33,526 bases of DNA from DASYVD01 sp050693035 (GTDB lineage Bacteria > Actinomycetota > UBA4738 > CALAEC01): positions 1-33,526 of the forward strand of contig JBOGWB010000103.1 of assembly GCA_050693035.1 (NCBI GenBank), read 5' to 3'. The notes beneath the pieces were generated by a model. That model ran no database searches. It was not told the origin of the DNA and saw only the letters and a list, made by a program, of their open reading frames with translations. Made by a program: the position numbers and the translations under genes. Shown here one piece after another: positions 1 through 6,899 of the stretch. Position 1 is the stretch's first letter. Each line of letters starts with the position of its first letter.

Positions 1-73
1 GCCTGTGGAGCAGCCTGGAGTGCTCGCGACCCTGTCAAGGTCGAGGTCGGGGGTTCAAATCCCCTCAGGCCCG
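1..73 (+). tRNA. tRNA-Asp (GTC), 5' end cut by window edge
   Basis: The cloverleaf can be read directly. The D stem is GAGC/GCTC (8-11/22-25), the anticodon stem CGACC/GGTCG (27-31/39-43), and the loop CTGTCAA has anticodon GTC at 34-36. The T arm is GGGGG-TTCAAAT-CCCCT (49-65) and the 3' acceptor strand CAGGCCC is at 66-72, with discriminator G73. The 5' acceptor strand begins GCCTG at base 1, so about two 5' bases lie outside the window. CCA is not encoded. It lies 14 nt before tRNA-Phe and is probably co-transcribed with it. Confidence 0.95.
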
Positions 74-87
74 CAAGAAGCGAAACG

Positions 88-160
88 GGCGAGGTAGCTC
101 AGTTGGCAGAGCACGCGGCTGAAAACCGCGGTGTCGGCGGTTCGACTCCGTCCCTCGCCA
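88..160 (+). tRNA. tRNA-Phe (GAA)
   Basis: A complete 73-nt cloverleaf. The acceptor stem is GGCGAGG (88-94) with CCTCGCC (153-159) and discriminator A160. The D arm is GCTC...GCAC-type, the anticodon stem CGCGG/CCGCG encloses loop CTGAAAA with GAA at 121-123, and the T loop is TTCGACT. CCA is not encoded. It follows tRNA-Asp closely and precedes a strong hairpin at 184-210. Confidence 0.96.
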
Positions 161-183
161 CACAAGAAGATGGAGAAACGAGA

Positions 184-213
184 AGACCCCGGGCCGGTGG
201 CCCGGGGTCTTTG
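184..213. terminator. bidirectional intrinsic terminator
   Basis: A perfect 12-bp stem (184-195 with 199-210) has a 3-nt loop GGT and is followed by TTT on the plus strand. On the minus strand the stem is followed by a T-rich tail (TTCTCGTTTCTCC). It lies between the plus-strand tRNA pair and the convergent minus-strand bldC, so it can end both transcripts. Confidence 0.85.
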
Positions 214-234
214 GCCTTCGAGCCGGTCCCGACG

Positions 235-429
235 CTAGGCCTCGCCGTTCTGATCCAACAGGTGCCTGACCTCCGCCTCCCAGTACCGGCGGTGGCCGCC
301 GAGGGTGCGGATCGAGGACAGCTTGCCGGCCTTTGCCCACCGGGTGACCGTCTTCGGGTCCACCCGGAACATCGCAGCAACCTCCGCCGGGGTGAGCAGT
401 TTCTGGTCGTTCTGGGTGCGTACCGCCAT
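235..429 (-). CDS. bldC: BldC-family developmental regulator (MerR-like helix-turn-helix)
   Basis: A 64-residue protein that is almost entirely one winged helix-turn-helix DNA-binding domain. It has the hallmark stretches LTPAEVAAMFRVDPKTVTRW and IRTLGGHRRY of actinobacterial BldC. BldC proteins bind DNA cooperatively and hold back the start of development in Streptomyces. I chose ATG at 429 because the N-terminus MAVRT then aligns with that of BldC and GGAGG lies at 445-441. The upstream in-frame GTG at 441 overlaps that Shine-Dalgarno and is unlikely. The gene is convergent with the tRNA pair and upstream of the unknown gene at 570-1379. I recall the same bldC / unknown / amino-acid dehydrogenase order in Streptomyces, which supports the assignment. 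Function in a non-sporulating lineage is not known. Confidence 0.93.
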   Translation of the reverse strand: MAVRTQNDQKLLTPAEVAAMFRVDPKTVTRWAKAGKLSSIRTLGGHRRYWEAEVRHLLDQNGEA

Positions 430-569
430 GCTCCTATCCACCTCCGTGCGTCACATTCTGGTCAGCCTCTCCATTATCGGTACAAGTGAACGAAAGGTAC
501 ATAGGTAATCGGTGCCAGACGAGGTAACAGGATGTAACTAGCCCGAACGAGCCATGGTTGCCGGGGCTC

Positions 570-1379
570 TCAGTTCAGCGATCCGCGCGTGCGAGCCTCG
601 GCCCATCGCGCCGCTACCTGCTGGTATAGGTCTACCGCCCGCGAGATGTCGCCCTCCCCGAGCGCGTCAAGAGCCTCCCGGATATCCCGGGCGGAATGGT
701 CGTCGTCGAGCTCGTTCCAGCCGAACAGGCCGGAAAGGTCGGCGTAGTCGAGCTCGAGGGCCGATCGGGGGTCGAACACCCCCAGCCAGGCGGCCAGGTC
801 CCGCACCAGGTCCGCCAGGCTGTCGAGGTCGCTGCGGCGGAGGATCTCCAGGGCCCGGTCGGCTCGCCGCCGGGCCTCCCCTACCCCGGACCAGTAGTGC
901 AGCCGCCATCCACCCTCAGGCCCCTCCGTCACCCGGCGTTCGGTCTCGTCCACCAGGACGAACCATCTCAGGGGCACATGCCAGGCGCTCTGGAGCATGG
1001 TGGGAACGGCGGAGGGATCCCGCCTCCTGATCCGGGCCAGCTCGCGAGCAGCCCGTCGAGCCTCGCCTTCGGGGACGAGCTCCTCGGCCATCTCGGAGGG
1101 CACGCTCTCTCGAAGGGACAGGAGGCCGGCGAGCACTCGCAGCCGGGTCCGCCAGGGACAGACGTACCAGAGCCCGTCCACCATCCGGACGTCGGCGCCT
1201 TCCCCTTCCGAGACGAGGACGCCCAGGCGCCCCGAGGCCGCCGTGTAGCGCTGGCGGTACCGCCGGCGAGGCGCGCGGAGGTGCTCGCCCTCGAGGATGT
1301 AGCGCTCCCAGCGGGCCCGTTCATCTTCGGGGAAGACGTCGAGCGGCTGGAGGACCCGAAGGTAGGCGCTGGCGATCAA
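570..1379 (-). CDS. conserved protein of unknown function, bldC neighbour
   Basis: About 269 residues, rich in Arg, Glu, Leu and Trp, with no signal peptide and no membrane segment. I do not recognise a catalytic motif. Visible features are an early stretch LQPLDVFPEDERARWERY, a central block DGLWYVCPWRTRLRVL, and a C-terminal acidic helical part ending EARTRGSLN. G/C-rich third positions and a clean stop support it as real. The frame stays open further upstream, but that part lies antisense to the dehydrogenase gene and is a shadow. The start is uncertain: TTG at 1379 is the first plausible one downstream of the divergent promoter region, and the nearby ATG codons are in another frame. It sits between bldC and the Leu/Val dehydrogenase, in the place where Streptomyces also has an unknown gene. 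A wrong start is more likely than a false gene. Confidence 0.72.
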   Translation of the reverse strand: MIASAYLRVLQPLDVFPEDERARWERYILEGEHLRAPRRRYRQRYTAASGRLGVLVSEGEGADVRMVDGLWYVCPWRTRLRVLAGLLSLRESVPSEMAEELVPEGEARRAARELARIRRRDPSAVPTMLQSAWHVPLRWFVLVDETERRVTEGPEGGWRLHYWSGVGEARRRADRALEILRRSDLDSLADLVRDLAAWLGVFDPRSALELDYADLSGLFGWNELDDDHSARDIREALDALGEGDISRAVDLYQQVAARWAEARTRGSLN

Positions 1380-1388
1380 GTTCCGGCC

Positions 1389-1408
1389 ATCATAGCGCGT
1401 GCTATATT
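1389..1408. promoter_or_regulatory. divergent promoter region with small palindrome
   Basis: ATAGC-N4-GCTAT (1392-1396/1401-1405) overlaps a plus-strand -10-like TATATT (1403-1408) for the dehydrogenase and a minus-strand -10-like TATGAT (1394-1389) for the unknown gene. No good -35 box is visible for either direction. The palindrome could be an operator shared by the two genes. Weak evidence. Confidence 0.35.
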
Positions 1409-1436
1409 CGGTCCCCGGCCCCCAGGGCTGGGGACC

Positions 1437-2528
1437 ATGGGGGTATTCCGCGCGCTCCAGGACGAGTACGAGGAGGTCGTGTTCTTCCACGATCCTCCGA
1501 CCGGCCTCCGAGCCATCGTCGCCATTCACTCCACCGCTCTGGGTCCCGCCCTCGGGGGGACCCGTTTCTATCCCTTCGCCTCCGAGGAGGAGGCTCTTCG
1601 CGACGTCCTCCGCCTGTCCAGGGGCATGACCTACAAGGCCGCCGCCGCCGGGCTCGACCTCGGCGGGGGCAAGGCGGTCATCATCGGCGATCCCCAACGT
1701 GACAAGACAGAAGAGCTCCTCCGGGCCTACGGGCGGTTCATCGACTCCTTGGGTGGTCGCTACATCACCGCTGAGGACGTTGGCACGGCCCGGGAAGACA
1801 TGGACGTCCTCCGCCGGGAGACCGGGTGGGTCACCGGTGTCTCCAAACGCCTTGGCGGATCCGGTGATCCCTCTCCCGTGACGGCATGGGGGGTGTTCCA
1901 GGGATTTCGGGCCTGCATCGAAGAAGGGCTGCAGACGCAGTCGTTCGACGGTCTCCGCGTCGTGGTCCAGGGCGTCGGAAAGGTCGGCTTCCACCTGGCC
2001 AAACATCTAGTCGAAGCCGGGGCCAAGGTCACGGTGGCCGACGTCGACGTGGACGCGGTGGGGCGGGCGGTGCGAGACCTCGGCGTGGAGACCACCGAGC
2101 CCGAGAAGTGTCACGCGATCGAATGCGACGTGTTCGCCCCCTGCGCGATGGGCGGGATGATCCGGGACGACACCATCCCCAACCTCAAGTGCCGGATCGT
2201 GGCGGGCTCCGCGAACAACCAGCTCGAGCGGCCCGAGCACGGGGACATCCTCGGCAACCAGGGCATCCTCTACGCTCCGGACTTCGTGATCAACGCGGGA
2301 GGGTTGATCAATGTCTCGGACGAGCTTCAGGGGTACGACCGGGAGAGAGCCATGGCCAGGGTGGAGGGCATCTATCGAACACTCCGGGAGGTGTTCCGCC
2401 TGGCCCGGACGGAGGGGATCTCCACGCGCCAAGCAGCCGAGCGGATGGCCGAGGCGCGCATGGAACGGGTGAGCCGGGTCCGTCTGCTCTGGGTGCCAGC
2501 CCGAGGTGGCAGCGACCGGCGTCGGTAG
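1437..2528 (+). CDS. ldh: leucine/valine (Glu/Leu/Phe/Val-family) dehydrogenase
   Basis: A 363-residue NAD-dependent amino-acid dehydrogenase that reversibly deaminates branched-chain amino acids to 2-oxoacids. The substrate-domain signature MTYKAAAAGLDLGGGKAVI is present, with K67 and K79 matching the two conserved lysines of Leu dehydrogenase. A Rossmann segment VVVQGVGKVGFHLAKHL follows, then AGSANNQL and the APDFVINAGGLINV block. Length fits the family. ATG at 1437 is chosen because homology starts just after it (VFRALQDEYEEV). The open frame upstream is antisense to the unknown gene. The Shine-Dalgarno is poor. It is divergent from the unknown gene and ends at a strong terminator. The 2-oxoacid dehydrogenase genes about 1 kb further on could use its product. 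Preference among Leu, Val and Phe cannot be fixed by eye. Confidence 0.93.
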   Translation: MGVFRALQDEYEEVVFFHDPPTGLRAIVAIHSTALGPALGGTRFYPFASEEEALRDVLRLSRGMTYKAAAAGLDLGGGKAVIIGDPQRDKTEELLRAYGRFIDSLGGRYITAEDVGTAREDMDVLRRETGWVTGVSKRLGGSGDPSPVTAWGVFQGFRACIEEGLQTQSFDGLRVVVQGVGKVGFHLAKHLVEAGAKVTVADVDVDAVGRAVRDLGVETTEPEKCHAIECDVFAPCAMGGMIRDDTIPNLKCRIVAGSANNQLERPEHGDILGNQGILYAPDFVINAGGLINVSDELQGYDRERAMARVEGIYRTLREVFRLARTEGISTRQAAERMAEARMERVSRVRLLWVPARGGSDRRR

Positions 2529-2562
2529 CGCCTACCTCGCCATCCCTGAAAGAGAACAAGAA

Positions 2563-2593
2563 GGTGGCCCGGAGCGTGGTGCTCCGGGCCACC
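2563..2593. terminator. bidirectional intrinsic terminator
   Basis: A perfect 13-bp stem (2563-2575 with 2581-2593) with a 5-nt loop GTGGT. The minus-strand side is followed by a T-rich tract (TTCTTGTTCTCTTTC), and the plus side by CAGTTCTT. It lies between the convergent stops at 2528 and 2613 and can serve both. Confidence 0.85.
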
Positions 2594-2612
2594 CAGTTCT
2601 TGCCGTCGTCGG

Positions 2613-3281
2613 CTAGGACGCCGACTTGCGCGTCACCAGGACGACCGTTCCACCGGCGATCATGAGGCCGAGAGCCAGGGCGAGTAGCGCCTGAAGCTCC
2701 AGACCGGTCACGGCCAGTTGGGCCTGGCCGGCGACCCCGGCGCCTCTGGTCGCGGTGATTCCCAGGACCGCGACTTCTCCTCCAGTCACGGCCTCGCCGC
2801 CAACGTCGCCGCCGCCAACGTCGCCGCCACCAACGTCGCCGCCGCCTTCTTCACCTTGCTGGCCGCGACGGAGGCAGTTGCCGTTGTTGTCGTCCTCGAA
2901 GTCGTCGTCGTTGCCGCAACCGTTGTTTCCGTCCTGGTCGTCGGTGTCGCCACCAGCGGTCGCGGACCCACCGGGCTTGTCGACTCCGCCGTTCTCGTCA
3001 CCGTCTGGGTCCGATTCGCTCTTCCCCTGGTTACCGGACCCGCCGGCCTCGTAGCTCTTGTCCTTGCCCGAGGGGTGGTGGTTGTCGCCGGCGTCCGCCG
3101 TATGCGGATCCTCCATGCTCGTGGCCGAGCTGGAGTCGGCATCGCCGTCGTTATCGGAACCTCCCGACCGGGCCGCGGACCCTTTTCCGTTCGCATGGTC
3201 CGGCTTGTGATGGGCCAATGCGGGGAGGGCAAACGCGAAGACCAGGGCAAGGAACGCCCCTACCGCGATCATTCGCTTCAT
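2613..3281 (-). CDS. secreted Asp/Gly/Asn-rich surface protein with LAxTG sorting signal
   Basis: A 222-residue predicted surface protein. A signal peptide occupies residues 1-23 (KR then a hydrophobic core, ending LPALA before HHKPD). The middle is low-complexity, rich in Asp, Gly, Asn and Ser, with two cysteines bracketing an Asp/Asn run and three GGGDV repeats. The C-terminus is a classic tripartite sorting signal: LAVTG at residues 189-193, a hydrophobic helix, then RK and a short tail. LAxTG is the motif known for class E sortases of high-GC actinobacteria, so covalent attachment to peptidoglycan is inferred. No sortase gene is in the window. ATG at 3281 is preceded by AAGGAGG (3293-3287). 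The acidic Asp/Asn composition could bind divalent cations, which is a guess. No enzyme domain is visible. Confidence 0.85.
   Translation of the reverse strand: MKRMIAVGAFLALVFAFALPALAHHKPDHANGKGSAARSGGSDNDGDADSSSATSMEDPHTADAGDNHHPSGKDKSYEAGGSGNQGKSESDPDGDENGGVDKPGGSATAGGDTDDQDGNNGCGNDDDFEDDNNGNCLRRGQQGEEGGGDVGGGDVGGGDVGGEAVTGGEVAVLGITATRGAGVAGQAQLAVTGLELQALLALALGLMIAGGTVVLVTRKSAS
2801..2845. repeat. 15-bp tandem repeat, three copies (GGGDV units)
   Basis: Three near-identical 15-base units at 2801-2815, 2816-2830 and 2831-2845, differing at one base, lie inside the surface-protein gene. Read on the minus strand they give GGGDV three times, just before the sorting signal. A flexible wall-spanning linker is plausible. 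Confidence 0.85.
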
Positions 3282-3297
3282 CGAATCCTCCTTCCGA

Positions 3298-3315
3298 ACT
3301 CCGGCGTTCCGGAGT
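3298..3315 (-). promoter_or_regulatory. leader hairpin before the surface-protein RBS
   Basis: ACTCCGG-N4-CCGGAGT is a perfect 7-bp stem with a tetraloop. It ends 4 nt before the AAGGAGG ribosome-binding site of the surface-protein gene. It would lie in the 5' untranslated leader and could affect translation or mRNA stability. It is not followed by a T run, so it is not a terminator in this direction. Confidence 0.45.
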
Positions 3316-3503
3316 CCTGTACTCCTCGTTCGCTCCGTGCCCTCCGCTATCCTGCCTTCCCTTGTCTGCTCGGTCTGAAACGTCCCGAATACCTGCTCTG
3401 CTAGGTCTTCGAGCCCGGACAGTCCGATTTGACAGGATTTCCGTGCGTGCAGGATGCCTACCTTGTTGGGGTATGCTGTGCCCCGCCTCCGCCGACGGAA
3501 CCC

Positions 3504-4592
3504 ATGATCGAGACCAGACCCGACGACGCTCAGCAGATCCTCGCTCCCGACGGCACCGTGGTGGACCGGGATGCCCGCGCGGGCCTCGACCTCCGCGACG
3601 AGGACCTCCGGGCCATGTACCGGGCCATGCTGGTCACGCGGATGGTGGACCTGGAGGCCACAGCCCTCCAACGGCAGGGGGAGCTGGCCGTGTACCCACC
3701 GCTCCTCGGCCAGGAGGCCGCCCAAATCGGGAGCGCGTACGCCCTCGGCGAGGAGGACTTCGTGTTCCCCTCCTACCGAGAGGTCGGAGTGGCCGTGGTC
3801 CGAGGCATCGACCTCGTCGAGTACATGCACTTCCACCGGGGCACCCGCCACGGCGGGATCAGCGACCCGGTGGGCTCCCGGTTCGCCGAGATCTCGGTGC
3901 CGGTGTCGAGCCAGGTGCTCCACGCTGTCGGATGGGCCCTGGGGGCTCGCCTGGACCGCCGGAAGGCCTGCGCCGTCGTGTACTTCGGCGACGGGGCCAC
4001 CTCCCAGGGGGATTTCCACGAGGGCTGTAACTTCGCGGGGGTGTTCGGCTGCCCGGTGGTGTTCTTCTGCCAGAACAACCAGTGGGCCATCTCCGTCCCC
4101 GTCCAGAGGCAGACCGCCGCCCCCATCTGGAAGAAGGCGGAGGCGTACGGGTTCCCCGGGGTTCGGGTGGATGGGAACGATGTGCTCGCGGTGTACAAGG
4201 TCTCACGCGAGGCGGTCGCTCGGGCTCGGGAGGAGGGCGTGCCCACCCTGATCGAGGCGGTGACCTACCGGATGGGACCCCACTCCACGGCGGACGACGC
4301 CACGCGGTACCGGGGAAGGGAAGAGGTCGACGCCTGGAACGTCTTCGATCCGCTGGAGCGGTTCCGCAGGCTGCTGGAATCCGAGGGGCTGCTCGACCGG
4401 AGCTTCCTGGACCAGGCCGAGGCCGATGCCAGGGCGGAGGCGGCCAGGGTTCGGGCGGGGATCCAAGGCGCGCCGCCGCGGCCCCTGGAGGGCTTCATCG
4501 ACCACACCTTCAGCGACCTCCCGGAGTTCCTGGCCCGGCAGCGTGACGAGGTCGTCCGTCTGACCAGGGAAGAGGAACGCCCGGATGCCTGA
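3504..4592 (+). CDS. bkdA: 2-oxoacid dehydrogenase E1 component alpha (branched-chain type likely)
   Basis: A 362-residue thiamine-diphosphate-dependent E1 alpha subunit. With E1 beta it decarboxylates a 2-oxoacid and passes the acyl group to the E2 lipoyl arm. The TPP motif is clear: GDG at residues 162-164 and NN at 191-192. YPPLLGQEAAQIG, FPSYRE and RMGPHSTADDATRYR are typical of the family. I start at ATG 3504 (MIETRPDD). The frame is open from 3429, but those residues (Cys/Pro-rich) do not look like the family. The gene overlaps E1 beta by 8 nt. Pyruvate versus branched-chain substrate cannot be read with certainty. The upstream Leu/Val dehydrogenase and the TAKA-type lipoyl site of E2 favour branched-chain substrates. 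A TTGACA at 3429-3434 has no well-spaced -10 box. Confidence 0.92.
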   Translation: MIETRPDDAQQILAPDGTVVDRDARAGLDLRDEDLRAMYRAMLVTRMVDLEATALQRQGELAVYPPLLGQEAAQIGSAYALGEEDFVFPSYREVGVAVVRGIDLVEYMHFHRGTRHGGISDPVGSRFAEISVPVSSQVLHAVGWALGARLDRRKACAVVYFGDGATSQGDFHEGCNFAGVFGCPVVFFCQNNQWAISVPVQRQTAAPIWKKAEAYGFPGVRVDGNDVLAVYKVSREAVARAREEGVPTLIEAVTYRMGPHSTADDATRYRGREEVDAWNVFDPLERFRRLLESEGLLDRSFLDQAEADARAEAARVRAGIQGAPPRPLEGFIDHTFSDLPEFLARQRDEVVRLTREEERPDA

Positions 4593-5559
4593 GGTCACCA
4601 TGGTCCAGGCCCTCAACGAGGCCCTCCGGTTCTCCTTGCAGGAGGACGACCGGGTGCTCGTCCTCGGCGAAGACGTGGGGAAGCTCGGCGGTGTGTTCCG
4701 GGTGACCGACCGGATCCAGGCCGAGTTCGGCGAGGACCGGGTCTTCGACACCCCCCTGGCGGAGTCGGCCATCGCGGGAGTGTCCCTGGGGCTGGCCATG
4801 GCGGGGTGGCGTCCGGTGGCCGAGATGCAGTTCGACGCGTTCTCCTACCCCGCCCTCGACCAGGTGATCTCCCACGTCGGCAAGTACCGGTTCCGGTCGA
4901 TGGGCGCGGTGGATCCATCCCTGGTCATCCGGATCCCGTGCGGGGGCGGGATCGGCGCGGCCGAGCATCACTCTGAGAGCCCGGAGACGTACTTCGCTCA
5001 TACCTCCGGACTGAAAGTGGCCATCCCGTCCTCGCCGCTCGACGCATTCAACCTGCTCGTCAGGTCGATCCGGAACCCCGACCCGGTGATCTTCTTCGAG
5101 CCGAAGAGCCGGTACTGGTCCAAGGAGTCGGGCGACCTCTCACCCGAAGGGCTTCCCTTCGGTACTCTCCGCATCGTTCGCGAGGGGAGCCACGCCACCC
5201 TCATCGCGTGGGGCGGGATGGTCGCTCGGTGCCTCCAGGCCGCTGAGGCCGCCGCGGAGGACGGCGTGGACGTCGAGGTCGTCGACCTGAGGACGCTCGT
5301 GCCCCTCGACATCGAGGGTCTGGCCGACGCGGCCCGCAAGACGGGCCGCGTGGTCGTGGTGCACGAGGCCCCCATGACCGCCGGCTTCGGGGCCGAGGTG
5401 GTGGCCCGGATCGTCGAGGAGGCGTTCGAATATCTGGAAGCGCCGGTGCTGCGAGTGACCGGATACGACATCCCGTACCCGCCGGCAAAGGTGGAGGAGC
5501 ACTACCTGCCCAGCGTGGATCGCATCCTGATCGCCCTGGAGAAGGTGCTCTCCTTCTAA
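4585..5559 (+). CDS. bkdB: 2-oxoacid dehydrogenase E1 component beta
   Basis: A 324-residue transketolase-like E1 beta subunit, standard length. It opens MPEVTMVQALNEALRFSL and has the family blocks VLGEDVGKLGGVFRVT, FDTPLAESAIAGVSLGLA, QFDAFSYPALDQ and IRIPCGGGIGAAEHHSES. The C-terminal domain carries EVVDLRTLVPLDIEGL and VTGYDIPYPP. Together with E1 alpha it forms the alpha2beta2 decarboxylase. The start codon lies inside the end of E1 alpha (ATGCCTGA), so translation is coupled and the subunits should be made in equal amounts. E2 follows 4 nt after the stop. Confidence 0.94.
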   Translation: MPEVTMVQALNEALRFSLQEDDRVLVLGEDVGKLGGVFRVTDRIQAEFGEDRVFDTPLAESAIAGVSLGLAMAGWRPVAEMQFDAFSYPALDQVISHVGKYRFRSMGAVDPSLVIRIPCGGGIGAAEHHSESPETYFAHTSGLKVAIPSSPLDAFNLLVRSIRNPDPVIFFEPKSRYWSKESGDLSPEGLPFGTLRIVREGSHATLIAWGGMVARCLQAAEAAAEDGVDVEVVDLRTLVPLDIEGLADAARKTGRVVVVHEAPMTAGFGAEVVARIVEEAFEYLEAPVLRVTGYDIPYPPAKVEEHYLPSVDRILIALEKVLSF

Positions 5560-5563
5560 GGGC

Positions 5564-6892
5564 ATGGCGGAGCGCGTCTTCAACCTTCCGGACCTGGGCG
5601 AGGGCCTCGAGGAGGCCGAGATCCTCGAGTGGAAGGTGGCGGAGAGCGACACGGTCGAGCTCAACCAGCCTCTCCTCGAGGTGAACACGGCCAAGGCCGT
5701 CGTGGAGATCCCCTCGCCCTTCGCCGGGAAGGTCCTCACCCTGCACGGCGTGGCGGGAGACGTCGTCAAGGTCGGCCGGCCACTCGTGACCATCGAGGTG
5801 GAAGCCGGAGTGGAGCATGCGGAGCCTTCGGGCAGCGCCAGTCCGCAGGAGGCTGCCTCGGAGGGAGTTCAGGCCGCCGCGGAGCGAACCGAGGCCCGTG
5901 CCGAGGAGGCGGCCGAGCGCCCCAAGCGCGAGGCGGTCCTGGTCGGCTACGGGGTGGACGCTGAGGAGGGGCGGACCGCCCGCCGCCCGCGGCTGAAGCC
6001 GCCCCAGGCTCGGCGCGATGGCTCGGCGGCGGCCTCGCCGGTGGTCCGTCGACGGGCACGAGAGCTCGGAGTCGACCTGCGCACCGTGGAAGGATCGGGG
6101 CCCGCCGGGCGGGTGACTCGGGAGGACGTGGAACGGGCCGCGTCGGGACGGCAGGAGGCGACCGACGCCGCCGCGGCGCATCCCCGCCCTACGGGTGCCG
6201 AGGAGCGGATCCCCGTGCGCGGGATCCGTCGGCTCGTCGCCCAGAAGATGGCCCGAGCGTGGGCCGAGGTACCCATGGTCACCACGTTCCGGACGGTGGA
6301 CGCCACGCACATCGACGCCCTCCGGATCGAGCTCGCCGAGGGGGCAGGACGAAAGATCTCTCCGCTGGCCATCGTGGTCCGGGCCCTGGCAGAGGTGTGC
6401 CAGGAGCACCCCAAGCTGAACTCGTGGTACGACGCAGACGCCCACGAGATCGTTCTGGTGGGCTCGCGCCACGTCGGCATCGCCACCGATACAGAACGAG
6501 GCCTGATGGTCCCGGTGGTTCGCGACGCGGACCAGAAGGGAGTCCTCACTCTCGCCGAGGAGATCGCCGAGGTCGTCTCGGCCGCCCGGCAGGGCCGGGC
6601 CACCCCCGAGCAGCTCACCGGCAGCACGATCACCGTCACGAACGTTGGGTCGTTCGGTTCGGAGTTCGGAACGCCGATCGTAAACTTCCCGGAGGCGGCC
6701 ATCCTGGCGCTGGGCGTGGTCGAGCCGAGGCCACTGATCGTCGAGGGGCAGGTTGAGGCACGTCCGGCGGTCACGCTGTCGCTGACCTTCGACCACCGGG
6801 TGCTCGATGGTGCGGAAGCCGGCCGGGCCCTGACCACCCTCCAAGAGCTCCTGGAGAGCCCCTTCCGCCTGGGCGCGCTCCCGCGGCGCTAG
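5564..6892 (+). CDS. bkdC: 2-oxoacid dehydrogenase E2, dihydrolipoamide acyltransferase
   Basis: A 442-residue core subunit. A single N-terminal lipoyl domain spans residues 4-80 with the attachment site NTAKAVVEI, lipoyl-lysine K44. A charged Ala/Glu/Arg linker is followed by a peripheral-subunit-binding domain at about 157-192 (SPVVRRRARELGVDL...GRVTREDV). The C-terminal catalytic domain ends with FDHRVLDGAEAGR, with catalytic H411 and D415. The TAKA form of the lipoyl site, in place of the usual TDKA, is what I know from actinobacterial branched-chain E2 proteins. It starts 4 nt after E1 beta and is the last subunit of the cluster. The E3 lipoamide dehydrogenase is not in the window and must be supplied elsewhere. 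Confidence 0.94.
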   Translation: MAERVFNLPDLGEGLEEAEILEWKVAESDTVELNQPLLEVNTAKAVVEIPSPFAGKVLTLHGVAGDVVKVGRPLVTIEVEAGVEHAEPSGSASPQEAASEGVQAAAERTEARAEEAAERPKREAVLVGYGVDAEEGRTARRPRLKPPQARRDGSAAASPVVRRRARELGVDLRTVEGSGPAGRVTREDVERAASGRQEATDAAAAHPRPTGAEERIPVRGIRRLVAQKMARAWAEVPMVTTFRTVDATHIDALRIELAEGAGRKISPLAIVVRALAEVCQEHPKLNSWYDADAHEIVLVGSRHVGIATDTERGLMVPVVRDADQKGVLTLAEEIAEVVSAARQGRATPEQLTGSTITVTNVGSFGSEFGTPIVNFPEAAILALGVVEPRPLIVEGQVEARPAVTLSLTFDHRVLDGAEAGRALTTLQELLESPFRLGALPRR

Positions 6893-6899
6893 GCGCCAC

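Noticed and set aside
1..160. tRNA-linked integration site
   Set aside because: No integrase, no repeated tRNA 3' end and no mobile gene was seen nearby. The flanking genes are core chromosomal.
696..1436. Long plus-strand open frame in front of the Leu/Val dehydrogenase
   Set aside because: It is antisense to the unknown gene at 570-1379 and rich in Pro/Gly/Arg. High GC makes such shadows common. Homology to the dehydrogenase begins only at 1437.
570..2006. 478-codon minus-strand frame as one long protein
   Set aside because: The N-terminal half is antisense to the dehydrogenase. Only the part below about 1379 is supported.
3429..3480. Promoter TTGACA before E1 alpha
   Set aside because: The hexamer at 3429-3434 is good, but no -10 box lies at 16-19 nt, and TATGCT at 3472 is too far away. 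Not listed as a promoter.
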